A DNA stretch of 64,000 bases, from contig NC_060206.1 in the NCBI RefSeq assembly GCF_020623625.1, positions 124,001 through 188,000 on the forward strand. The letters are read 5' to 3'. The translations under genes and the position numbers were made by a program. Numbering within the stretch: the stretch's first letter is position 1; each line of letters starts with the position of its first letter. This DNA is from Saccharomycodes ludwigii. Taxonomy: Eukaryota > Ascomycota > Saccharomycetes > Saccharomycodales > Saccharomycodaceae. The notes below the pieces were generated by a model. The model did not search any database and was not told where the DNA came from. It worked only from the letters and a program-made list of their open reading frames with translations. Below are positions 53,006 to 62,798 of the stretch, piece after piece.

Positions 53006-53065
53006 TCGGATTGAGCTTCGGATTGAGCTTTGGATTAAACCTCGGATTAAACCTCGGATTTGAAT
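53006..53065 (+). repeat. Five-copy 12-bp tandem array of TCGGATT units
   Basis: Units start exactly 12 bases apart at 53006, 53018, 53030, 53042 and 53054: TCGGATTGAGCT twice, TTGGATTAAACC, TCGGATTAAACC and TCGGATTTGAAT. The first five to seven bases are the conserved part and resemble the CGGA word of other promoters here. The array ends about 195 bases before the MSB3 start. Confidence 0.85.
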
Positions 53066-53259
53066 TTAAATTAATGTGATTTTACAATTTTTTTGATTTT
53101 TAGCAAAAAAAGAAAAAAAAAATTTTATTTTTTTAGTGGTAATCTTTTAATTCTAGCCAACTGTCACTCTGTGTATATTACAACAATAAAAAGAAAAAAA
53201 ATAAAAAAAATATAATATATAAACCTAATCAGAAATTACATACAATACCATTAATACTA

Positions 53260-53579
53260 ATGGCCTCCTTTCATACTAGATCAATGCCCGATCTACTTAA
53301 CACTTTAAAAAGTAGAAACAACAATATGAATAATAAAAATACTAGGGATAATAGAAAAATTAGTAACGGGCAGACTAGTGTTTCTCAAATTTATAACGAT
53401 AGGACTTCTTCAAATTCAAGTTTTCTAGAGTTATATGATAATGATGATGATGATTTTAACTATGAAGAAGGAAGTGACAAAAATAATAATAGTCTGAATT
53501 CCTTCACAGAATCGTATGAAATCATTGAAAATGATAGGTTATCGAAAGAGGATAATGATGAAGATGATAATAAAAATAG

Positions 53580-53611
<32 letters not shown>

Positions 53612-55293
53612 ATAATAATAATAATAAAAGTAATAACAATAACATTAATATTCCATTTTCTACTGCATCATCGGCTGCTTACATGAACCCCGCAGATTCT
53701 TTAAACTCTTTTGATCGTTACGGTTTCAAAAAGGAAAATTCCTATGTTACAGAATCACAATATGATACCTGGTGGAAAGAATATTCTGTTTATTCCCTAA
53801 GAAGAAAAAAAAAATGGGAAATTCTACTAAATAAATCTGGTATTTCCATTAACAACAATATACCTAAAAGATATCCACCAAAATCTGAAAAATTAAAAAG
53901 ATATATTAGAAAAGGGATTCCTGCAGAATGGAGAGGCGAGGCATGGTGGTACTTTGCTAGAGGTGACGAAAAATTAAATAAAAATAAAGGGTTATATGAT
54001 AATTTGTTACAGAAAATTAATAGTAAAGATGTAATAATAGGGGATGCGGAAATTATAGAACGTGATTTAAATAGAACCTTTCCTGACAATATGCATTTTA
54101 TGAAAGACACCGAAAACGAACCAAGCATGGTATCATCTTTAAGACGTGTTTTATATGTTTTTGCTCTCTATCAGCCCGAAATTGGGTATTGTCAATCAAT
54201 GAACTTTTTGGCCGGTCTATTGCTTTTATTTTTAGACGAAGAAAGATCTTTTTGGATGTTGGTAATTATTACTTCGAGAATTTTGCCCAATGTTCATAGC
54301 GTCAATTTGGAGGGAGTCAATGTAGACCAAGGAGTGTTGATGTTATGTGTTGAAGAATATTTACCTGAATTTTGGTTCAAAATTAATCCGCAAGCTGCTG
54401 CATTATCTTCGCGATCCAAGCATTTGTCTTTAAATCATCATCATATTAATATGAGTAACACCCCGTTCAGTAATGATAGCTCCTTAAGCAAAAACGACTT
54501 TTTATTTAAATTACCGCCTATTACATTATGTACAGCAAGCTGGTTTATGAGCTGTTTTATCGGCATTGTTCCGATTGAAACCACATTGAGAATTTGGGAT
54601 TGTCTATTTTATGAAGGTTCACATGTTTTATTCAAGATATCCTTGGCTATTATAAAATTAAGTGAGTCGGCCTTGCAGCAGAGTAATAGCAGTAATAATG
54701 GTAGTAGTGGCAGTTATAGCAGTAGTAATAGTAGTGGTAATAATGGTACCGGTGCTTTTACCCATCATAATAATAATACTAATCTATTAAACAGACATTC
54801 TTTAATCAGGAGAAAATCTAAACTTTCATTGCATGATTCACACTCAAATACAGTTAGTAATAATAGTGATGATATTGATATGGAGATTTTCCAAACAATG
54901 CAAACTTTCCCCAAGACGTTGCTAAATCCAAATGATATTTTTGAAAAAATTATATTCAAAAAAAAATATGACTTCAATAGTTTGAATCAAGAGGAAATAG
55001 ACAGATGTAGAAAATATGTTGTTCTGCAGAGAACAAAATATAAGAATTATGTGGAATTATTGTCAAAAAAAAAAGACAGGATTAATAACAATAATGAGGG
55101 TTTCAGTGATGTGAAAGAGGAAGAAGATTCTAATTTATTTGGCGATATTACTACCCCCGGTGGAATAACCAAGGAAGATATTGAACGTGCTTTAACATCT
55201 GAAGTTTATGGATTTAAAAGAAATTTGACAAGTGTACATTGGAATAATAGTATCAAGCAAAAAGTAAGGCAAATGAGAAAAAGAGACAGGTAA
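53260..55293 (+). CDS. MSB3: Rab GTPase-activating protein Msb3/Gyp3
   Basis: TBC-domain GAP for Sec4, Vps21 and Ypt7, acting in exocytosis, actin organisation and endosome traffic. It has 677 residues (S. cerevisiae Msb3 633, Msb4 492). The N-terminal 160 residues are Asn/Thr-rich with pure Thr and Asn runs. The TBC domain starts near 222 (KGIPAEWRGEAWWYFARG) and contains the arginine finger Arg 272 in ERDLNRTFPDN and the glutamine finger Gln 312 in GYCQSMNFLAG. Low-complexity inserts near 386-412 and 472-520 interrupt or follow the later helices. The duplicate pair is YNL293W (MSB3) and YOL112W (MSB4). Confidence 0.95.
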
Positions 55294-55700
55294 ATTTTTT
55301 TTATTTATTTACTTACTAATAATATATTATACTTTTTTTTTTCTAATTTTGTTGTTATTTTGTATGGCTCCGTTATGTTTAATTAAGATTTATATGTATT
55401 TGATTAGGGGCATTTAACGGCATGTTATTTTTAAATTTCTTTTCTAATATGGCATTTTATCATTATATATTTCAATTCTTTTTCCAAAATTAATGTATAT
55501 ATATATATATATATATCACATATATTTAATTTTATTTTTTGTTTTTTTTTTTTAGTTATAATTAGGCCAATAAGTTGATTATTAAGGAAAATGAGTCTTC
55601 TTTTTCTTTTTCTTTTTTTAAAAAAAAAAAAAAAAAAAAACAAACATGTGTAAAATATATAATGATGTTTACTCTTAGTTGTACATATTATTTTTACTTT
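55294..55700. other. Convergent MSB3/MDY2 intergenic region
   Basis: Contains a TA repeat at 55495-55516, T-runs and a 20-base A-run at 55620-55640 close to the MDY2 3' end. No gene seen. Confidence 0.55.
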
Positions 55701-56396
55701 CTATTTAGCCATATCCCAACCTTTTTTCAACCTTGCTAAATATACAGCTGCCGCAGATCCAGTGTAATTATCTTTTAAAACTTGTTCAATTTTATTCCAT
55801 GGAAGTTCTACATTAACTGAGGTATCGCTATCAATAGAAGTTGGTGGAGTAGATTTTAATGTGTCAACAGTATTGTCATTGTTACTATTTTTAAGAGTTT
55901 TTTCTTCGATTGTGTCACTTTTCTCTTCAACTTTATTATTTTTATTGACAACCTTGTTACTTACCATAATTGTTAGGGTGGCCTTGTTTTCTTTTAAATC
56001 ACCTAACAAAAAATTATCATGCAAAACTTTACCCTTCAATAAAATTTTTAGTTGTGTAGTATCCATAATACTTTCAACATTGGTAACCAAATATTGTTTA
56101 ACTTGATGAATAGTATCATTGACACTAAAGCTAACATCCATATTAAATTTGGGTGGTCTGATATTTTTTAAAGTTAATTCTACAGTCTCAGAACCATCAT
56201 TTGATATGCTGTCGCTGGAGGATCCATTTTTATGGCTATTGACATTATAACGATACTTTTTATAGGGCAATGGAGATAAAGCAACACCCAAATTTTCAAT
56301 CTGATTTAAAGGTTTGACGTAATCATTAGGATAAACAGGAGCTTCTAAAGTAGCCAGGGTCATAAATTTGATGAAGTCAGATTCATTAGCAGTCAT
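55701..56396 (-). CDS. MDY2: GET pathway protein Mdy2/Get5
   Basis: Ubiquitin-like protein that with Get4 and Sgt2 hands tail-anchored proteins to Get3 for ER insertion; it also affects mating projections. It has 231 residues (S. cerevisiae 212). The N-terminal Get4-binding segment is MTANESDFIKFMTLATLEAP. A ubiquitin-like domain runs from about 74 to 149 (LTLKNIRPPKFNMDVSFSVN, ending in KATLTIMVS). After a charged linker, the C-terminal homodimerisation segment (PWNKIEQVLKDNY to KKGWDMAK) is well conserved. Position matches YOL111C. Confidence 0.92.
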   Translation of the reverse strand: MTANESDFIKFMTLATLEAPVYPNDYVKPLNQIENLGVALSPLPYKKYRYNVNSHKNGSSSDSISNDGSETVELTLKNIRPPKFNMDVSFSVNDTIHQVKQYLVTNVESIMDTTQLKILLKGKVLHDNFLLGDLKENKATLTIMVSNKVVNKNNKVEEKSDTIEEKTLKNSNNDNTVDTLKSTPPTSIDSDTSVNVELPWNKIEQVLKDNYTGSAAAVYLARLKKGWDMAK

Positions 56397-56555
56397 TTTG
56401 TTTTTCTTTTTTTTTTTTTCTCTTATTATTATTTTTTTATGCTTTTGGCTTGAGTAAAATATAAGTAAAGAATTGATTGCCTTCAGTTAAAGGGGATTGT
56501 TTTTTCTTTGAGGTGAAAGTAAAATTTAAACAATTTACCAAAAAAAAAAAAAAAA

Positions 56556-56589
<34 letters not shown>

Positions 56590-56710
56590 CCAGTAAAATG
56601 AAAAAAAAAATATTGAATTAGATCTGAGAAACTTTTCCCATGATAACTAAACATATATATAATACTAGCAGTAGTAGTGGTAATAATAATAACAACAACA
56701 ACAACAAACA
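56397..56710. promoter_or_regulatory. Divergent MDY2/PUS4 promoter region
   Basis: Short region dominated by T- and A-runs at 56541-56590 and an AAC triplet repeat just before PUS4. No CGGAC word found. Confidence 0.5.
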
Positions 56711-57934
56711 ATGAACGGTATTTTTGCTATAGAAAAGCCCAGTGGTATTACCTCATCTCAATTTTTGTCTCAAGTTCAAAAACTTTTTATGAAAAGTAAG
56801 ATATTTCAACATGAAATAGGTGAACAAATCAGAGAAAGAACTGAGCAATATAAACGTGAAACAGGCGGTCGTTTACCATCCAGGAAAATGCTACGTAAAT
56901 CATCAAAAATAAAAATGGGACACGGTGGCACTTTAGATCCATTGGCTTCAGGTGTATTAGTTATTGGTATTGGTAAGGGTACCAAACAACTGTCACAATA
57001 TTTACATGGCACTGTAAAATGTTATGAGGCTGAAGCACTTTTGGGAGCATCCACCACTAGTGGGGATTGTGAGCCAAATGGCGAAATTATTAGTTTGAAC
57101 AGCGTGAATTTTTTAAAATCTTTAACTAATACTGATTCAATAATTGACGATTTGACCCAAAAATTTAAAGGTCATTTAAAACAAACACCGCCCATTTTTG
57201 CTGCTTTGAAAATGAACGGCAAGCCATTACACGAATATGCTCGTGAGGGATTACCTTTACCGAAACCAATTGAGCCTAGAGAATTGGAAATTTCTGAGCT
57301 GGTTATTAATAAGGAGGATTTTTTAAGTACTAGTCATAATTACAAATTTTTACCGATTACTGATTCATTATTAGAGGATTTAACTAAACTTGAGGAAAAT
57401 AATGCTAACAATGGAACACCATTGTTTTATTCTAAAGAATACTGTGAGTCGCATAATTTGCCCATCGACAAGGATAATAAACCCAAGGACACACATCCTA
57501 TTACCAGAGAAGAAGCTGAACATATTATGAAGTTATCTACTAGTTACAGGGCACCTTTATTACATTTTATTGCCAAAGTTTCTTCCGGGACATATATTCG
57601 TTCATTAATCACAGACATGGGGAAATCATTGGGTACTTCTGCCTATATGGTTAAGTTGATAAGATTAAGCCAAAAAGATTGGGATTTAACCAAAAATAAT
57701 GTTTTCAAATTGGAGAATTTCGTTGATGTTGAAGAATCCATTTGGAGCAAAGTATTGAAAAAGGTTTTGGATGAAGGCCCATCTGTTGATATTCAAAGAG
57801 AAATTGAAACATTGACATTAGAAAGTAAAGAAAAAGAACAGGTGGAACAAGAAGGTTGTCCTGACACGAAGAAACATTCTATAGAGATTGAGGAAGATAT
57901 TGAACACCCTGATAAAAAAAGAAAGGATATATAA
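56711..57934 (+). CDS. PUS4: tRNA pseudouridine-55 synthase Pus4
   Basis: TruB-family enzyme that makes the universal pseudouridine 55 of the tRNA T-loop in cytoplasm and mitochondria. It has 407 residues (S. cerevisiae 403). Start MNGIFAIEKPSGITSS matches the family's N-terminal KPxG motif. The catalytic Asp 76 lies in GHGGTLDPLASGVLVIGIG. The loop VSSGTYIRSLITDMG near 295-310 is the conserved YIR-type motif II/III. The tail after about 350 is charged. Divergent from MDY2 and convergent with MID1; position matches YNL292W. Confidence 0.95.
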   Translation: MNGIFAIEKPSGITSSQFLSQVQKLFMKSKIFQHEIGEQIRERTEQYKRETGGRLPSRKMLRKSSKIKMGHGGTLDPLASGVLVIGIGKGTKQLSQYLHGTVKCYEAEALLGASTTSGDCEPNGEIISLNSVNFLKSLTNTDSIIDDLTQKFKGHLKQTPPIFAALKMNGKPLHEYAREGLPLPKPIEPRELEISELVINKEDFLSTSHNYKFLPITDSLLEDLTKLEENNANNGTPLFYSKEYCESHNLPIDKDNKPKDTHPITREEAEHIMKLSTSYRAPLLHFIAKVSSGTYIRSLITDMGKSLGTSAYMVKLIRLSQKDWDLTKNNVFKLENFVDVEESIWSKVLKKVLDEGPSVDIQREIETLTLESKEKEQVEQEGCPDTKKHSIEIEEDIEHPDKKRKDI

Positions 57935-58119
57935 GAACAATTGTGATATACTTTTTGTTTGCTTTTTTAAAAAAAAAAAAGAAAGAAAAAAAAAAAAAAA
58001 AAATTCAACAAGTGTATAATAATACTATAAAAAAAATCTATAAAATATAACAAGAAATAAATATCAAATATGCGATTATTGTCCTCACCTTTGTTTCTTT
58101 ATATTCTAACGTAAAAGTG

Positions 58120-59781
58120 TTATAAAATCTGTAAGTTATTTGATCCCTCAATATAATTGCATGTTAATAATGATTCATCGTTTGTAATATCAGCATCAAC
58201 ACTAATTTGGTAGCTATTGTATAGTAAAAAGGTATCTGGCTCATTTTCATTCGGTTTGGTAGTAAGCTTAGGACATGCAAATCCAAAAGTTGATGGACAA
58301 TCTCTAACGATATTAAAACACATCTCAATACAAGGTAATATTTCATAATAATCGCTTATAGGTACTATGTTATTGTTAATATAATCATTTCTGTTGTCAG
58401 ATTTGTTCCTGTGAAGATAATAACCATTCTGTTCACTACTACATCTCGGTATAGTCACTGTACATAACCAATTCTTATAAGAAAGAGCGCAATCATCACA
58501 AGTTCTTAATGTGGAATAAATAGCATCTTTTTCTGTAACGCAAGGAGTTAATTGCAATGCCTTGGTAAAATTTTGATATAAATTTTCAGCCCAATAGTCA
58601 TACAGTAGCCCCAATTCCGTCTTATTATAGGTACTAGAAACATCGCTTTTTAATAGTAAGGAGGAGGATGGAACAGCATACGCGATTTCATTACAAAAGG
58701 GCAAATCGAATATCAAAGAGCATCTAATATCAGAAGCTGTTTCAAAATATACTTCTTTAAAAACCACACCACCTGGTGAATCGGTATCGGTTCTAATTGC
58801 CTTGATTAAATAGACTTGGTATGTAGTTGAACTGTTTAAACCAGAAATATAAAATTGTTCTCTAACAGAGCCGCCCCTGACGGATAAGGATTTAGTTATA
58901 GTGATATTAGAATTTAATAAAGGACTTGTAGTTGTGGTGTTAGAATCAGATGTGGCTAAATAAGGTCCATTTTTAATGGAACACAAAGATCTACTCAAAC
59001 TGATGTCATAATCGCTATGGAAAAGATAAATATCATATAAGTCTATGTTAAAAACTGTGTAATTAGCATCATTATTATTTGAAGATGACGTAATGTTACC
59101 TGTAACTAATAGTGCACTGTCCATATCTGTGCCGACCACGTTAAGCCATGACCGTTCATCCCATTGAAAGGCTAAATCATCTTGAGATACACTAATTTCA
59201 TAATACCACATGTCGCTTGAATCTATATCTGAGGTAATATTCACTTCTGATTTAACTACTAGATATAACTGGTCTCCTGCTGTAGATGTATCACTGTCGT
59301 TATTGCTGTCGACATCAATGTTTTCACTATCGCTGTTGTTAAATTGTTTTATGGCCAAACCTTCCATATAACCATTTTCAAAATTTAAATAGGGGAAGTC
59401 GGTTTGGTTGTAAATAACGGATTCGTTAAAGGAATAATATACCTTTAAATCGGTTTCTGAAACGTTTTTTGGTTTATAGCAAATGTTACCACTTAGGTAA
59501 ATTAACATTTGATAGGAGTAGTATTTTTTACGGTTGTTATTAACATTGGTGGAGTTTAAAGTGAAAATAAAGACCGCATCGTTATTTAATGATAAATGAC
59601 TTTCTATAGGAGTCCATTCTTGAATTGAATTTGTATCTAATATAGAGGAATAGTTTGAATCCAAATAAGTGTCTCTGTTGAACAAGCCATAATCAGCAAA
59701 ACCGCTTGCGATATAGTTGTGTGCTATTATTAGGGATGATAGAGATAGAAATGTAGCAAAGAATAGTTTTATGCGTGCCAT
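58120..59781 (-). CDS. MID1: Stretch-activated calcium channel subunit Mid1
   Basis: Secreted-type or membrane-associated glycoprotein that partners Cch1 in high-affinity calcium uptake. It has 553 residues (S. cerevisiae 548). A signal peptide is visible at 1-20 (MARIKLFFATFLSLSSLIIA). Many NxS/T sites fit heavy N-glycosylation. The C-terminal third is cysteine-rich, with ALQLTPC, CDDCALSYKNWLCTVTIPRC and EMCFNIVRDCPSTFGFACP as family landmarks related to the frizzled-like Cys domain. Position matches YNL291C. Confidence 0.94.
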   Translation of the reverse strand: MARIKLFFATFLSLSSLIIAHNYIASGFADYGLFNRDTYLDSNYSSILDTNSIQEWTPIESHLSLNNDAVFIFTLNSTNVNNNRKKYYSYQMLIYLSGNICYKPKNVSETDLKVYYSFNESVIYNQTDFPYLNFENGYMEGLAIKQFNNSDSENIDVDSNNDSDTSTAGDQLYLVVKSEVNITSDIDSSDMWYYEISVSQDDLAFQWDERSWLNVVGTDMDSALLVTGNITSSSNNNDANYTVFNIDLYDIYLFHSDYDISLSRSLCSIKNGPYLATSDSNTTTTSPLLNSNITITKSLSVRGGSVREQFYISGLNSSTTYQVYLIKAIRTDTDSPGGVVFKEVYFETASDIRCSLIFDLPFCNEIAYAVPSSSLLLKSDVSSTYNKTELGLLYDYWAENLYQNFTKALQLTPCVTEKDAIYSTLRTCDDCALSYKNWLCTVTIPRCSSEQNGYYLHRNKSDNRNDYINNNIVPISDYYEILPCIEMCFNIVRDCPSTFGFACPKLTTKPNENEPDTFLLYNSYQISVDADITNDESLLTCNYIEGSNNLQIL

Positions 59782-59992
59782 TGTGTATGTAAATCTATTT
59801 AATTTTCATTTTCATTTTCTTTCTAAACTGTGGTATATATATACAATTGAAAGTACATCGAATCATATCAAAAAAAGAAAAAGAAAAAAAAAAAAAAAAA
59901 AAGGAATTGTACGAATTACGTTAGAATTGCAGAAAGTTACAAACAAATTAACAGCAATTAAAAAATTAAGTAAAATTGGTGGGAAAAAGAAA

Positions 59993-60088
59993 CGTCACAG
60001 ACAGGATTCGAACCTGCGCAGGTAAAACCCAATGCCTAACAATCAAATAAATAGCAGGGCATCGCCTTAACCACTCGGCCACTGGGAC
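59993..60088 (-). tRNA. tRNA-Ser (anticodon GCU) with intron
   Basis: The minus strand starts GTCCCAGTGGCCGAGTGG and ends CTGTGACG with discriminator G. The anticodon loop is CTGCTAA, interrupted after A37 by a 14-nt intron (60051-60038, TTTATTTGATTGTT). The mature tRNA is 82 nt with the long variable arm typical of Ser tRNAs (TTGGGTTTTACCTGCGC region). It matches S. cerevisiae tRNA-Ser(GCU), which also carries an intron at this point. It lies between MID1 and RFC3. Confidence 0.97.
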
Positions 60089-60404
60089 TTATTTTTCTAG
60101 GTGTTGACATTTAACATAATGGTAATTTATCTTTTTTATTTTTCCATCATAATTCAAAAATTACAACTTCAATTTTATTTTTATTTTTATTTTCACGTTT
60201 TTATTTTTCATTAACATACAAAAACAATTCCAAATTTATTCAGGTTCCAATTTAATTGATACTAAAAAAAAAGAAAAAAAAAAAAGAAAAAAAAAAAGGA
60301 AAAAAGACAAGTTTTATAGATCTCCCTTTTCCATTTCCTTCCAGAGAGTAACAGTACTTTTTCTTTTTCTTTTTCTTTTTTTTTTTTTCCATTAAACTAT
60401 CAAA
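60089..60404. promoter_or_regulatory. tRNA-Ser / RFC3 promoter region
   Basis: Upstream region of RFC3 with A-rich and C/T-rich tracts (60263-60306, 60359-60390). I found no ACGCGT MluI box, the element common in replication gene promoters of S. cerevisiae, and no CGGAC word. Confidence 0.5.
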
Positions 60405-61409
60405 ATGTCTATCAGTACTACTAAATCAACTACAGAAAATCTACCTTGGATTGAAAAATATAGACCAGAATCACTTGATGATGTTTATGGTCAGACAAAT
60501 GTGGTAGAAACAGTTCGTCGGTTTGTTACTGAGGGGAAATTACCACATTTGTTGTTTTATGGACCACCAGGCACTGGTAAGACATCTACTATTCTAGCTT
60601 TGGCCAAGGAAATCTACGGCCCGAAACATTATAAAAATATGATTTTAGAGCTCAATGCCTCCGATGATAGAGGTATTGATGTTGTTCGTAACCAAATCAA
60701 AGATTTTGCATCCACCAGACAAATTTTTGCACAGAAATCTTTTAAATTAATTATATTAGATGAAGCGGATGCAATGACAAGTGCAGCTCAAAATGCTCTA
60801 AGAAGAATTATTGAAAAATATACCAAAACAACCAGGTTCTGTATTTTGGCAAACTACTCTCATAAGTTAACTCCTGCTCTATTAAGTAGATGCACGAGAT
60901 TTAGATTTCAGCCCTTGCCCCAAGATGCAATTGCTAAGAGAATGGAAAATGTCTTGGCTCGTGAGCATTTAAAACTAACTGCTGATGCAAAAACTGCAGT
61001 TTTAAAACTATCTAGGGGTGATATGAGAAAAGCTTTGAATGTGTTGCAAGCAAGTCAAGCTACTTTAAAAGATCCTATCAACGATGAAGTTACTGAAGAT
61101 ATAATCTATGAATGCGTTGGTTCACCAAAACCAAAAGACCTAGAGTACTGTTTACAAACCATTTTGAAAGATGATCGTATAACTGCTTTGGAAACCGTTC
61201 GAAAATTAAGAACCAATACTGGATTAGCCTTAATAGATTTGATTTCAGGTTTTATAGAAATTTTACAAGAATACGAATTAAGTGAGGAGGTTAGATCTAA
61301 TATCTTAATAAAGCTAAGCGATGTGGAATATGCTATTAGCAAAGGTGGCAATGATAAAATACAATGCGGTGCTGTAGTAAGTGTTATAAGATCAAGCTTT
61401 AATGTGTAA
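60405..61409 (+). CDS. RFC3: Replication factor C subunit 3
   Basis: AAA+ subunit of the RFC clamp loader and of its checkpoint variants with Rad24, Ctf18 and Elg1. It has 334 residues (S. cerevisiae 340). N-terminal ENLPWIEKYRPESLDDVYGQ is the RFC box II. Walker A GPPGTGKT lies at 53-60, Walker B with DEAD at 119-122, and the arginine-finger SRC motif at 161-163. Only the N-terminal extension and C-terminal tail are shorter than in S. cerevisiae. Position matches YNL290W and is the last gene of the conserved chromosome XIV/XV block. Confidence 0.97.
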   Translation: MSISTTKSTTENLPWIEKYRPESLDDVYGQTNVVETVRRFVTEGKLPHLLFYGPPGTGKTSTILALAKEIYGPKHYKNMILELNASDDRGIDVVRNQIKDFASTRQIFAQKSFKLIILDEADAMTSAAQNALRRIIEKYTKTTRFCILANYSHKLTPALLSRCTRFRFQPLPQDAIAKRMENVLAREHLKLTADAKTAVLKLSRGDMRKALNVLQASQATLKDPINDEVTEDIIYECVGSPKPKDLEYCLQTILKDDRITALETVRKLRTNTGLALIDLISGFIEILQEYELSEEVRSNILIKLSDVEYAISKGGNDKIQCGAVVSVIRSSFNV

Positions 61410-61440
61410 TATATATATATATAAATATATAAATAAATTA

Positions 61441-61672
61441 TGTTTTTGACTACAAAAAGGAAGGAACAGAGAATTTACTCGAAAAAATGGAAGTTGGGGG
61501 GGGGCTAAAGTGATCGTTCTTCCTCGTTATATATAAAAATTAAATAATACGTTGACTTCACTTTTATAAAACAGTGATTTGAAGGATAGAAGTAGGATCA
61601 ATACTATTCTTGTATTTATGCTTTACTCAACCAGTTATAATTATCCTGTAATTTTTTGTTTTTGACTACAAA
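61441..61672 (+). repeat. Direct repeat pair TGTTTTTGACTACAAA
   Basis: The 16-base word occurs at 61441-61456 and again at 61657-61672, 216 bases apart on the same strand. It lies within the interval containing the order breakpoint. The coordinates span both copies. Confidence 0.75.
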
Positions 61673-61828
61673 CAATAAATATACGAAAAGTTTAAACATT
61701 TGAGCTACTATGAAATTATAGATTGTGGAAATAATAATTAAAAAGCCTTTTTCTTAATTACGATTTGAAGAATACATTTTAGCCATAGGGTGTCTTGTTG
61801 TTAACCCCTTTTTTTTTTTTTTTTTTTT

Positions 61829-61889
61829 TAATTTTTAATTTTTAATTTTTAATTTTTAATTTTTAATTTTTAATTTTTAATTTTTTAAT
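61829..61889. repeat. TTTTTAA heptamer tandem repeat
   Basis: About eight TTTTTAA units following a T-run, about 150 bases upstream of the POA1 start codon. Confidence 0.85.
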
Positions 61890-62035
61890 ATATCCCTCGA
61901 TTAATCTATAAATAAAAATGGTTGTAAAAAAAATTAACAAAATAAATAAACTTACTCGTTTCAAAGTTAAAATATTAATCCAAGAAAAAAGAAGAAAACT
62001 CTATTCACAAAAATTATCATATCTCTAACTTCACA

Positions 62036-62635
62036 ATGACTTCTACAATTAAATACGTAAAGGGAAACATTTTGAATTCAGCTAATAACAGTAATAAAAG
62101 GATATTAATCCATTCATGTAATTGTAATGGTTCTTGGGGTGGTGGTCTAGCTTATCAGTTAGCATTGAATTACCCTAAAAGTGAAATAGAATATATTGAA
62201 ATATGTGATTTATTCGGTAAGGCGCAGGAAAATAATCCATTGTTAGGTAAATTCGCGATAATACCAAGTTTTACTGATCCAAATTTATTAATTGGTTGTT
62301 TATTCAATTCTACTCTTGGAGGCCTCCATCATGGATCAAAAGAAAGTATATTATTAAACACCGAGGTAGCATTGAATAAATTATTAGCGTTTGTTTTTAA
62401 TGATACCGATACTGAGGAATTAGATAGTGTGGATTTGAAATTGAATAATTTTATGGTAGAGTGTTATGGCTTACAACCATCTTCCACAGAGTCATCCTCA
62501 AAATATGACTTATCTCAATTTCAGTTAGAAATGCCTAAGATCAACAGTGGCATTTTTGGTGTTCCCTGGGAGGAAACAGAATTGATTCTGGAAAAACTAA
62601 AGTATAATGTTGAATTCACAGTTTATGAACTATAA
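62036..62635 (+). CDS. POA1: ADP-ribose 1''-phosphate phosphatase Poa1
   Basis: Macrodomain enzyme that removes the 1'' phosphate from ADP-ribose 1''-phosphate, a by-product of tRNA splicing. It has 199 residues (S. cerevisiae 177). IKYVKGNIL at 5-13 and HSCNCNGSWGGGLAYQLAL form the ligand-binding face, and MPKINSGIFGVPWEETE near the end is the C-terminal signature shared with Poa1. Extra length lies in a loop around 118-150. In S. cerevisiae POA1 (YBR022W) is next to CHS3 (YBR023C) in the same relative orientation, as here. Confidence 0.94.
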   Translation: MTSTIKYVKGNILNSANNSNKRILIHSCNCNGSWGGGLAYQLALNYPKSEIEYIEICDLFGKAQENNPLLGKFAIIPSFTDPNLLIGCLFNSTLGGLHHGSKESILLNTEVALNKLLAFVFNDTDTEELDSVDLKLNNFMVECYGLQPSSTESSSKYDLSQFQLEMPKINSGIFGVPWEETELILEKLKYNVEFTVYEL

Positions 62636-62798
62636 ATATTTTTTTTTTAAGAAAAAAAAAAAGAAGAAAAAAAAAATAAAAAATAAAAAAATTTAATATT
62701 AGATTATAAGTTGTTAAAAAATATAGTATGTTGCTATCATACCTTTTTTTTTTTTTCTTTTTTTCCCCTACATATACCCTTTATATTTATATTGCTGA

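Larger units (their letters stand above)
52739..53259. promoter_or_regulatory. Divergent RIM21/MSB3 promoter region
   Basis: The promoter richest in CGGA words: TCCGAA at 52897, TTCGGACATT at 52939 and a five-unit 12-base array at 53006-53065. A Reb1-type CGGGTAA lies at 52975-52981. An A-run sits at 52839-52863. No gene seen. Confidence 0.6.
61410..62035. other. RFC3/POA1 intergenic region with synteny breakpoint
   Basis: Links the RFC3 block to the POA1-CHS3 block. It has a TA repeat, a 10-base G-run at about 61497-61506, a 16-base direct repeat, a T-run and a TTTTTAA array. No gene seen. Confidence 0.55.
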
